Positions 1 through 4,630 of a stretch of 6,301 bases of DNA are shown here, one piece after another. The notes beneath the pieces are model-generated. The model made no database searches and was not told the DNA's origin. It saw only the letters and a program-made list of their open reading frames with translations. The stretch is taken from NCBI GenBank assembly GCA_027080245.1, contig JALWSN010000288.1:1-6301 (forward strand), read 5' to 3'. Source of the DNA: Ignavibacteriales bacterium (GTDB lineage Bacteria > Bacteroidota > Ignavibacteria > Ignavibacteriales > Melioribacteraceae). Each line of letters begins with the position of its first letter. Within the stretch, counting starts at the first letter, position 1. The translations under genes were made by a program, and so were the position numbers.

Positions 1-44
1 GTTGTCACATCGACCCCGACTTGGCAGGGGAGGTATCTCTCTTC
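1..44. repeat. Probable fragment of a dispersed intergenic repeat at the left edge
   Basis: The first 44 bases have the layout GTCAC-ATCGACC ... GAGGTATCTC and contain an imperfect palindrome (CCCCGACTTGGCAGGGG, 13-29). This resembles the 'GTCAT-TTCGACC ... GAGAAATCTC' class of dispersed intergenic repeats that I recall from Bacteroidota and Chlorobiota genomes; the match is from memory. All three plus frames stay open through this stretch and close at 84, 99 and 103, but none shows a recognisable protein end, so the tail of an upstream gene is possible but unsupported. Confidence 0.4.
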
Positions 45-80
45 ATCCCAGCGCGGCAAAGCCGGCAACCAATTTCCCAA

Positions 81-105
81 TTTTAATCATTACGAATGAT
101 TAAAA
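81..105. promoter_or_regulatory. Perfect 11-bp AT-rich palindrome, possible operator or hairpin
   Basis: TTTTAATCATT (81-91) and AATGATTAAAA (95-105) are perfect reverse complements around the spacer ACG. The near-perfect symmetry and AT-richness fit either a dimeric repressor site or a weak bidirectional terminator, because it ends in T-runs on both strands. A TTGACA hexamer begins 6 bp downstream (111-116), but I see no good -10 at 16-18 bp. It lies about 340 bp before smpB, so a role in smpB control is only a guess. Confidence 0.4.
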
Positions 106-202
106 ATATTTTGACAAAAAAACGAAAATTTAATTGAGGATACTATTAAATCTTCTCCGGCGAATAAACTCTAAACAAAACTACCCAAATATCCCGGCTA
201 AG

Positions 203-232
203 AGGAATATTTCCCAATAGGGAACAATTCCT
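203..232. other. Nested imperfect hairpin in the smpB upstream region
   Basis: Outer arms AGGAAT (203-208) and ATTCCT (227-232) enclose inner arms TTCCC (211-215) and GGGAA (220-224), separated by a 2x2 internal loop and an AATA tetraloop. That gives 11 paired positions in 30 bases. There is no T-run on either side, so it is not a standard terminator. The surrounding stretch (106-398) is AT-rich and shows no recognisable gene. I looked for tmRNA end motifs because smpB often neighbours ssrA, and found none. Confidence 0.4.
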
Positions 233-398
233 GCAACAGTCACAATGGTAAATCTTAAAAAATTAATATTAAGGCAATTTTTGATAACCTGAAATGAAAG
301 ACATGGTTTTTGTTTTATTCTCCCGCTCAAAACATTTATTAATTTTAATTTTTCATTCATAAAGATTTTACTCGTCAATTATTGCAAAATATTTTTTA

Positions 399-429
399 TT
401 GCTTTTCGTCATTACACCGAATAATTTTG
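399..429 (+). promoter_or_regulatory. Bacteroidota-type promoter for the smpB operon
   Basis: TAATTTTG (422-429) is an exact match to the TAnnTTTG -7 element of Bacteroidota housekeeping promoters. A TTG (399-401) lies 20 bp upstream in the place of the -33 element. A start point would fall near 436, leaving a leader of about a dozen bases before the ATG at 448. No Shine-Dalgarno sequence precedes that ATG, as is common in this phylum. The call rests on sequence match only. Confidence 0.55.
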
Positions 430-447
430 TAAGTTTGATTATTAATT

Positions 448-900
448 ATGAGCGAAAACGAAAAAAATATTACCGTTAACCGCAAAGCAAGGCGCGAATA
501 TTTCATTTTGCAAACATTCGAAGCCGGTATAGCGCTTGCAGGCACGGAAGTAAAAGCCTTGCGCCAAGGGAAAGCAAATTTAACCGATTCTTACGCTACA
601 GTGGAAAACGGCGAAGTCTGGCTTTTGAACTCCCACATTTCCGCCTATTCTCAGGGGAATATTAACAACCACGACCCTGAACGTAAAAGGAAATTATTGC
701 TTCACAAAAGGGAAATCCGGAAAATCAAAAAAGCGATCGAGGAAAAAGGAAAAACGTTGGTTCCCTTACGGCTTTATTTCAAAAACGGCATTGCAAAGGT
801 CGAGCTGGCGATAGTTAAAGGTAAAAAACTTTACGACAAGCGCGAGGATATTGCCAAAAGAGACTTGACAAGAGAATTACAGAGAAAAATAAAATACTAA
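448..900 (+). CDS. smpB: SsrA-binding protein SmpB
   Basis: SmpB binds the tRNA-like domain of tmRNA and delivers it to stalled ribosomes, where the nascent chain is tagged for degradation and the ribosome is released. The 150-residue product has the usual family length. Conserved blocks are NRKARREYFI (11-20), the core FEAGIALAGTEVKALR (24-39) with GKANLTDSYA (41-50), NHDPERKRKLLLH (74-86), KGKTLVPLRLYF (100-111) and GKKLYDKRE (125-133). The basic tail after residue 133 matches the part that folds into the mRNA channel of the ribosome. The ATG at 448 gives a typical N terminus, and a TAnnTTTG promoter ends 18 bp upstream. It is the first gene of a probable operon, ending 13 bp before tyrS. 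No ssrA gene is visible in this window, so tmRNA must be encoded elsewhere. Confidence 0.97.
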   Translation: MSENEKNITVNRKARREYFILQTFEAGIALAGTEVKALRQGKANLTDSYATVENGEVWLLNSHISAYSQGNINNHDPERKRKLLLHKREIRKIKKAIEEKGKTLVPLRLYFKNGIAKVELAIVKGKKLYDKREDIAKRDLTRELQRKIKY

Positions 901-913
901 CTACGGAGAGAAC

Positions 914-2137
914 ATGAACAATTTTCCACCTGTGGAGGAACAATTAAAACAAATCAAAAGAGGCGCGGTGGACATCATCCCCGAGGATGAATTAATTAAA
1001 AAATTGGAAAAATCTTACAAAGAAAACAAACCGCTCAACATCAAATTAGGTTGCGACCCTACCCGCCCGGATTTGCACCTTGGGCATTCCGTTGTGCTCA
1101 GGAAATTAGCGCAGTTTCAACAGTTAGGGCATCGGGCAATTTTAATAATTGGCGATTTTACCGCAATGATTGGCGACCCCTCCGGGCGCAATCAAACAAG
1201 ACCCCCTTTAACATTCGAGGAAGCAAGGGAAAACGCAAAGTCCTACTGGCAACAAGCTTCAAAAATTCTTGACAAGGAAAAGACCAAAATAGTTTACAAT
1301 TCCGAATGGCTCGGTAAAATGAACTTTGCCGACGTAATCAAGCTTGCTTCCCGCTACACTGTAGCCAGAATGCTGGAGAGGGATGATTTTACCAAAAGAT
1401 TCAAAAGCGGCGTTCCAATTTCAATGCACGAAATCCTCTACCCTCTGGCTCAGGCAATGGATTCGGTGGCAATTAAAAGCGACGTGGAATTGGGCGGAAC
1501 AGACCAAACTTTTAACCTGCTCGTAGGGAGGGACATTCAAAGGGAGTACGGACAAGAACCTCAAGTAATTCTTACAATGCCTCTGCTTGTAGGCACCGAC
1601 GGAGTGGAAAAAATGAGCAAATCCTACGGCAATTACATTGGCGTTAACGATAGCCCCAAAGACATCTACGGCAAAACGCTTTCCATTCCGGACAATTTGA
1701 TTTACACGTACTACGAATTAGCCACCGACGCGCCGGAAGAGGAATTGGCCGAAATTAAAACAAAGCTAAACGACGGGAAAACCAATCCCAGAGACATTAA
1801 AAGAGCCCTTGCGCGTAAATTAGTGGAAATGTACCATTCCGCCGAAGCGGCAAAAAAAGCCGAGGAGGAGTTCGACAGAATTTTCATTAAAAAGAACGCG
1901 CCCGATGAGATGCCCGAATTTGTAATGCCCGAATTAAAAGAAGGGCGGCAGTTAATTGATTTGGTTACAGGGGTTAATTTTGCCACTTCCCGCAGCGAAG
2001 CAAGGCGGTTAATTATTCAAGGCGGGGTTTCCGTAAACGGGGAAAAAATAACCGATTTCAAAAAAGTAATTAAAAGCGACGGGGAAATAATCCTGAAAGT
2101 AGGCAAACTAAAGTTCGCTAAAATTTTAACAGAATAA
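914..2137 (+). CDS. tyrS: Tyrosine--tRNA ligase, TyrZ/type 2 class
   Basis: This class I aminoacyl-tRNA synthetase activates tyrosine with ATP and loads it onto tRNA-Tyr in the cytoplasm. The 407 residues show the Rossmann catalytic core with the HIGH motif as HLGH (55-58, within GCDPTRPDLHLGH), GDFTAMIGDPSGR (80-92), the tyrosine-recognition pair Q180/D183, ELGGTDQ (192-198), and the KMSKS loop intact at 233-237. A C-terminal S4 RNA-binding domain covers about 345-405 (SRSEARRLI and GGVSVNGE). HLGH plus a canonical KMSKS and a length near 400 point to the TyrZ-like (type 2) group; the E. coli-like TyrS carries HVGH and KFGKT. GGAG (905-908) lies 5 bp before the ATG and supports this start. 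It sits 13 bp after smpB and 11 bp before pdaD. No T-box leader is visible, and the short gap leaves no room for one. Confidence 0.97.
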   Translation: MNNFPPVEEQLKQIKRGAVDIIPEDELIKKLEKSYKENKPLNIKLGCDPTRPDLHLGHSVVLRKLAQFQQLGHRAILIIGDFTAMIGDPSGRNQTRPPLTFEEARENAKSYWQQASKILDKEKTKIVYNSEWLGKMNFADVIKLASRYTVARMLERDDFTKRFKSGVPISMHEILYPLAQAMDSVAIKSDVELGGTDQTFNLLVGRDIQREYGQEPQVILTMPLLVGTDGVEKMSKSYGNYIGVNDSPKDIYGKTLSIPDNLIYTYYELATDAPEEELAEIKTKLNDGKTNPRDIKRALARKLVEMYHSAEAAKKAEEEFDRIFIKKNAPDEMPEFVMPELKEGRQLIDLVTGVNFATSRSEARRLIIQGGVSVNGEKITDFKKVIKSDGEIILKVGKLKFAKILTE

Positions 2138-2148
2138 AAGAGGCTAAA

Positions 2149-2694
2149 ATGTACGTACCCAAAAAAATATTTTTTACAAAAGGAGTTGGCAAACACAAGG
2201 AATATTTGGCTTCCTTCGAGTTGGCGCTGCGAGCGGCCAAAATAGAAAAGTTCAACATTGTAACCGTCAGCAGCATATTTCCTACCGGTTGCAAGAAAAT
2301 TTCCGTCGAGGAAGGATTAAAAGAACTTCAACCGGGACAAATCATTCACGCGGTGTTAGCCCGCAACGCAACAAACGAGCCGAACAGAATGATTGCCGCG
2401 TCAATTGGAGTGGCAATTCCCGCCGATAAAACAATGTACGGCTACCTTTCCGAACACCACCCGTACGGCAGCACGGGGCAATACGCCGGCGAATACGCCG
2501 AAGACCTTGCCGCCAGTATGCTTGCCACTACGCTTGGAATTGATTTCGACCCCGATAAGGCATGGAACGAAAAGGAACAGGTTTTTAAGATGTCCGGCAA
2601 AATTGTTCGCACCTTCAACATTACGCAATCCGCCCGCGGAGACAAGCACGGGTTGTGGACAACGGTAGTTTCCGCGGCAATTTTGCTGCCTTAA
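2149..2694 (+). CDS. pdaD: Pyruvoyl-dependent arginine decarboxylase
   Basis: The enzyme converts L-arginine to agmatine and CO2, the first step of the agmatine route to putrescine and spermidine. It uses a self-made pyruvoyl group instead of pyridoxal phosphate. The 181-residue proenzyme carries the processing site VSSIFP (40-45). By family precedent, cleavage between S41 and S42 turns S42 into the pyruvoyl group, giving a 41-residue beta chain and a 140-residue alpha chain that assemble as (alpha-beta) trimers. ASIGVAIP (84-91) and YGYLSEHHPYG (97-107) follow; E102 aligns by eye with the active-site Glu of the archaeal enzyme. AGAGG (2139-2143) lies 5 bp before the ATG. It is the last operon gene, 11 bp after tyrS. 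No agmatinase, agmatine deiminase or spermidine synthase gene follows, so the rest of the pathway lies elsewhere. No strong terminator is seen just downstream. Confidence 0.93.
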   Translation: MYVPKKIFFTKGVGKHKEYLASFELALRAAKIEKFNIVTVSSIFPTGCKKISVEEGLKELQPGQIIHAVLARNATNEPNRMIAASIGVAIPADKTMYGYLSEHHPYGSTGQYAGEYAEDLAASMLATTLGIDFDPDKAWNEKEQVFKMSGKIVRTFNITQSARGDKHGLWTTVVSAAILLP

Positions 2695-2939
2695 TTGAAC
2701 TCAGCCGAACGGGGAATTTTGTTTGCAACAAATATTACTTTCCTTGTAAAAAGGGTTAAGAATGTTTGGTTCTTGGTGTGAGGTTTTTGGCTCTGCGAAT
2801 TTACATGTTTTAGAGGAGCGTGTTTTACAAAACCGTTAAAAAAGTTTTGGGGTTGAGGTTTGTTGTACCCACGGCTACAGCCGTGGGTTAACGACAACTC
2901 ACCTTTTAACGTTCCCTAAAATCGTGCAGAATGCAGACT
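2695..2939. other. Gene-free spacer between pdaD and the tandem repeats
   Basis: No convincing gene lies here. It contains a weak TTTGTT/AACAAA hairpin (2718-2732) 24 bp after the pdaD stop codon, without a proper T-run, and a strong palindrome at 2867-2888 described separately. Transcription from the operon may therefore run on into the repeats or end by a factor-dependent route. Confidence 0.5.
2867..2888. repeat. CCCACGGCT palindromic repeat
   Basis: ACCCACGGCT (2867-2876) and AGCCGTGGGT (2879-2888) are perfect 10-bp inverted repeats around a 2-bp centre. A short outer match, GTTGT (2862-2866) with ACAAC (2894-2898), brackets it. There is no T-run on either strand, so it is probably a dispersed palindromic repeat and not an intrinsic terminator. 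Palindromes on a CCCACGGCTnnAGCCGTGGG core occur, in my recollection, in many unrelated bacterial genomes. Confidence 0.6.
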
Positions 2940-2971
2940 ATCCATTCATCCATTCCTCCAATCATCCATTT
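2940..2971. repeat. 8-bp tandem array, left side of unit A
   Basis: Four octamers in register: ATCCATTC twice, then CTCCAATC and ATCCATTT. Read on the other strand these are variants of GATTGGAT/GAATGGAT, the same motif as the array on the right of the unit. Equivalent left arrays occupy 3379-3418 in unit B (CCAATAAT-type octamers) and 3830-3861 in unit C. Confidence 0.75.
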
Positions 2972-3018
2972 TTTGTTCCGCTCCTCTGGAACTCTAATTT
3001 TTTGTTTTTATTTTTGTT

Positions 3019-3073
3019 CTACAAAGATGTCGTCCCGCTGGGACTCAGTCCCGTAAGAAAACAACCTTTGTAA
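3019..3073. repeat. Double-hairpin (cloverleaf-like) element, unit A, decayed
   Basis: CTACAAAG (3019-3026) and CTTTGTAA (3066-3073) close the element with one mismatch. The first inner hairpin GTCCC-GCT-GGGAC is kept. The second reads GTCCC-GTA-AGAAA and can no longer pair. Compare the intact copies at 3464-3518 and 3915-3969. Confidence 0.7.
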
Positions 3074-3089
3074 CTAAATTCACTTATTG

Positions 3090-3125
3090 CTTAAGACTCG
3101 TAACTTAAGACTTATTCCTTAAGAC
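3090..3125. repeat. CTTAAGAC triplet, 14-bp period (unit A)
   Basis: CTTAAGAC occurs at 3090, 3104 and 3118, exactly 14 bp apart, with 6-bp spacers. The same triplet recurs in unit B (3569, 3583, and CCTAAGAC at 3597) and in unit C (4020, 4034, 4048). Each core contains the palindrome CTTAAG. The spacing is regular like a set of iterons, but nothing else here suggests an origin. Confidence 0.75.
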
Positions 3126-3154
3126 TTTCCCCCAACTCCGCCCCAGCACTTTTT

Positions 3155-3189
3155 TGGATGATTGGATAATTGGACAACTGGATAAATGG
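3155..3189. repeat. 8-bp tandem array, right side of unit A (inverted)
   Basis: Octamers TGGATGAT, TGGATAAT, TGGACAAC and TGGATAAA run in exact 8-bp register, ending in TGG. They are in inverted orientation to the array at 2940-2971, so the two arrays bracket the hairpin modules like degenerate inverted ends. Confidence 0.8.
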
Positions 3190-3463
3190 GGAATTTGGGG
3201 GAGCGCCGGAAAAAAGATTTTTTCAAATTTTGATTAAATTCAAATAAACCGAGCCTTATTTTTGAAACAAACCTTAATAACAAAAAAATCTCAAAACAAA
3301 AATCAAAACATTATTAGCTTATCTCAAAAAGTTGACACATTAAGAAGTTACAAGTAAAGGATCCCAATTTAATCATTCCCAATAATCCATTCATGCACTC
3401 ATCCAATAATCCATTTTTAGTTCCGCTCCTCCGGAGCTCTAATTTTTTGTTTTTATTTTTGTT

Positions 3464-3518
3464 CTACAAAGCTGTCGTCCCGCTGGGACTCAGTCCCGTA
3501 GGGACGCAACCTTTGTAG
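3464..3518. repeat. Double-hairpin (cloverleaf-like) element, unit B
   Basis: An outer perfect 8-bp inverted repeat, CTACAAAG (3464-3471) with CTTTGTAG (3511-3518), encloses two adjacent hairpins. These are GTCCC-GCT-GGGAC (3477-3489) and GTCCC-GTA-GGGAC (3493-3505), separated by TCA. The two inner hairpins are also complementary to each other, so one long hairpin is an alternative fold. There is no T-run, so it does not read as a terminator. Confidence 0.75.
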
Positions 3519-3634
3519 CTAAAACATTGAAAAAGTTAATTCGAGTTCTGTATGAACGGCACTTATTGCTTAAGACTCGTTACTTAAGACTTATTCCCTA
3601 AGACTTTTCAAACAACTCCAGGACTTAATTTTAA

Positions 3635-3666
3635 TGGATGATTGGATAATTGCATAAATGGATGAT
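3635..3666. repeat. 8-bp tandem array, right side of unit B (inverted)
   Basis: Four octamers, TGGATGAT, TGGATAAT, TGCATAAA and TGGATGAT, lie in exact register. Together with the CCAATAAT-type array at 3379-3418 they bracket the unit B hairpins in inverted orientation. The third and fourth octamers differ from those of unit A, so the arrays diverge on their own. Confidence 0.8.
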
Positions 3667-3914
3667 AGTGTTTGGGGAGAGTGTAACGCGAAAAGATATT
3701 TTAGTTTTTTAAAATTCAATAAAAAATCGAACCTTAATAACACAAAAATCTCAACACTAAAACAAAACCTTATTAGCGTATTTCAAAAAGTTAAAACATT
3801 GAGAAGTTACCTAAAAGGAATCTCAATCTAATCATCCGCAATCATCCATCCATGCAACCATTCATTTTTTGTTCCGCTCCTCCGGAGCTCTAATTTTTTG
3901 TTTTTATTTTTGTT

Positions 3915-3969
3915 CTACAAAGCTGTCGTCCCGCCGGGACTCAGTCCCGTAGGGACGCAACCTTTGTAG
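3915..3969. repeat. Double-hairpin (cloverleaf-like) element, unit C
   Basis: Same 55-bp layout as in unit B: CTACAAAG (3915-3922) and CTTTGTAG (3962-3969) around GTCCC-GCC-GGGAC and GTCCC-GTA-GGGAC. The only difference from unit B is one base in the first loop (GCT to GCC), so every stem is unchanged. Confidence 0.75.
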
Positions 3970-3993
3970 CTAAAACATTGAAAAAGTTAATTC

Positions 3994-4010
3994 GAGTTCC
4001 GTAGGAACGG
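3994..4010 (+). repeat. GAGTTCC-GTA-GGAACGG hairpin, unit C
   Basis: A perfect 5-bp stem, GTTCC (3996-4000) with GGAAC (4004-4008), closes the loop GTA. The unit B copy (3543-3559) has lost the innermost pair (GTTCTGTATGAAC), and unit A lacks the module. Inverted relatives lie at the start of each unit, where the minus strand reads GAGCTCC-GGA-GGAGCGG (units B and C) or GAGTTCC-AGA-GGAGCGG (unit A). Confidence 0.7.
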
Positions 4011-4064
4011 CACTTATTGCTTAAGACTTGTTACTTAAGACTTATTCCTTAAGACTTACCAAAC

Positions 4065-4174
4065 AACTCCACCCCGGCCCTCCTCTTGAGAAGAGGAGGG
4101 TGAACTTAAAATTTGCCGCACTCATTTAAAAGCCCCCTTCTCTTCGCAAGAGAAGGGGGTTTGGGGGTAGAGTT
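4065..4174. mobile_element. MITE-like 110-bp element with two long hairpins
   Basis: AACTCCACCCC (4065-4075) and GGGGTAGAGTT (4164-4174) are inverted with one mismatch. They bracket two perfect hairpins. The first is CCCTCCTCTT/AAGAGGAGGG (4078-4100, loop GAG). The second is CCCCCTTCTCTT/AAGAGAAGGGGG (4133-4159, loop CGC). There is no room for a gene. Hairpins of the CCCCTTCTCTT type are, as I recall, common dispersed repeats. The left end overlaps the AACTCC that all three tandem units carry, so the terminal repeat may be partly coincidental and the boundary is uncertain. Confidence 0.45.
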
Positions 4175-4276
4175 CTTTTGATTTACTCTGCGCTATTTAT
4201 TTAATATTCCCAACTATTTGAATTAAGGTAACGACATTTTAGTTTGATTGGAATAAGGCAATAAAGCAAAAACTTC

Positions 4277-4301
4277 AACCCCTTTGGGGTTCTTTTCTTT
4301 T
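4277..4301 (+). terminator. Terminator-like hairpin AACCCC-TTT-GGGGTT with T-rich tail
   Basis: A perfect 6-bp GC-rich stem (4277-4282 with 4286-4291) is followed by CTTTTCTTTT. The form fits an intrinsic terminator on the plus strand. No gene lies just upstream, so it may instead be another copy of a palindromic repeat. Confidence 0.45.
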
Positions 4302-4326
4302 GTCATTCTTTTGTTCTCCAGACTTT

Positions 4327-4350
4327 GAACCGCTTCGCGGTTCTATTTTT
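4327..4350 (+). terminator. Terminator-like hairpin GAACCGC-TTC-GCGGTTC with T tail
   Basis: A perfect 7-bp stem (4327-4333 with 4337-4343) is followed by TATTTTT. It lies 35 bp after a similar hairpin with an unrelated stem. Two terminator-like hairpins in succession without an upstream gene suggest a shared repeat family rather than two real terminators. Confidence 0.45.
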
Positions 4351-4391
4351 CGTTTGTTGCTCCTTTTTTACTGACTTTTAATCACCAGAAC

Positions 4392-4406
4392 CTATTCGGG
4401 GAATAG
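4392..4406. repeat. CTATTC-GGG-GAATAG hairpin
   Basis: A perfect 6-bp inverted repeat around GGG, just before the composite hairpin module at 4411. There is no T-run. It is short enough to be a chance palindrome, although the setting is rich in palindromes. Confidence 0.35.
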
Positions 4407-4410
4407 TACG

Positions 4411-4493
4411 AAAAAATTAGAGCGCCAACTCCGAAGGAGTCGAATGTTTGTAGAAAAAAATAACAAAAATAAAATACGATGCCGAAGGTATCG
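4411..4493 (+). repeat. Hairpin-linker-hairpin module related to the tandem units
   Basis: In order it reads AAAAAATTAGAG, hairpin ACTCC-GAA-GGAGT (4428-4440), TTTGTAGAA, an A-rich linker ending AACAAAAATAAAA, and hairpin CGATGCC-GAA-GGTATCG (4477-4493, one G-T wobble). The same words AAAAAATTAGAG, TTTGTAGAA and CAAAAATAAAA occur on the minus strand of all three tandem units between their two hairpin types. This is therefore a diverged member of the same family in opposite orientation, with different stem sequences. Confidence 0.65.
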
Positions 4494-4630
4494 AAGTAAT
4501 AAATTTAATTGACCAAAGAGAAAGAAAGAACAAGCGTACATCCCTCTTACAATAAAATAATTTCATTAACAAACGGCATTGACTAAAATTGCCGTCGGTT
4601 TCAGATGGCGGAGAAAGAAAAGACAAACTT

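Larger units (their letters stand above)
2940..3378. repeat. Tandem repeat unit A (first of three, about 440 bp)
   Basis: This is the most degenerate copy of a unit repeated three times. In order it has an octamer array of the form ATCCATTC (2940-2971), a hairpin module beginning GTTCCGCTCC (2975), the conserved T-rich linker, a decayed CTACAAAG-bounded double hairpin (3019-3072), three CTTAAGAC repeats (3090-3125), the reverse-complement octamer array (3155-3189) and an AT-rich spacer (3190-3378). Compared with B and C it lacks about 38 bp carrying the GAGTTCC hairpin between CTTTGTA and CACTTATTGC. The second half of its double hairpin is also destroyed (CCCGTAAGAAA in place of CCCGTAGGGAC). 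No reading frame of note crosses it. Confidence 0.85.
3379..3829. repeat. Tandem repeat unit B (second of three, about 450 bp)
   Basis: This is a full copy. It has an octamer array (3379-3418), the GTTCCGCTCC hairpin module (3420-3440), the T-rich linker, an intact double hairpin (3464-3518), a mutated GAGTTCTGTATGAACGG hairpin (3543-3559), the CTTAAGAC triplet (3569-3604), the inverted octamer array (3635-3666), and an AT-rich spacer (3667-3829). That spacer matches unit A around CCTTAATAAC, TTATTAGC and GAAGTTAC. Anchored on GTTCCGCTCC, the period is 445 bp from A to B and 451 bp from B to C. No gene is seen. Confidence 0.88.
3830..4075. repeat. Tandem repeat unit C (third copy, truncated)
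   Basis: This copy has an octamer array (3830-3861), the GTTCCGCTCC hairpin module (3871-3891), an intact double hairpin (3915-3969), a perfect GAGTTCCGTAGGAACGG hairpin (3994-4010) and the CTTAAGAC triplet (4020-4055). Similarity to the other units ends near 4070-4078. The right-hand octamer array and the AT-rich spacer are missing, replaced by a different element with long hairpins. C is closer to B than to A in every module compared. Confidence 0.85.

Noticed and set aside
181..378. Minus-strand open frame of 65 codons with a hydrophobic C-terminal part
   Set aside because: It has no recognisable family or good ribosome site, it crosses the nested hairpin at 203-232, and it is AT-rich with no clear coding character. 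A real small protein cannot be excluded, but the sequence does not support one.
1..447. tmRNA gene (ssrA) next to smpB
   Set aside because: I found no tRNA-like 3' end (GGTTCGANTCC ... CCA), no matching 5' end and no plausible tag frame in this stretch.
1051..1272. Second plus-strand open frame within tyrS
   Set aside because: It lies in another frame of a gene with all expected tyrosyl-tRNA synthetase motifs; it is a shadow frame.
1711..1986. Minus-strand open frame inside tyrS, rich in serine and alanine
   Set aside because: It is antisense to conserved coding sequence and has no family resemblance.
2393..2668. Overlapping open frames on both strands within pdaD
   Set aside because: They are shadows of the pdaD coding frame, which carries the processing site and conserved blocks.
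2718..2732. Intrinsic terminator for the smpB-tyrS-pdaD operon
   Set aside because: The TTTGTT/AACAAA stem is short and AT-only apart from one pair, with no continuous T-run after it; too weak to call.
2691..2897. Minus-strand open frame of 68 codons after pdaD
   Set aside because: Its start codon region includes the CCCACGGCT palindrome and it shows no domain or plausible ribosome site.
3090..4055. Replication origin with iterons or DnaA boxes
   Set aside because: CTTAAGAC triplets and TGGATAA words look iteron-like, but there is no full TTATNCACA box cluster and no replication gene nearby.
2940..4075. CRISPR array as an explanation of the regular repeats
   Set aside because: The period is about 450 bp, the repeats contain several different palindromes, the intervening DNA is itself repeated, and there are no cas genes.
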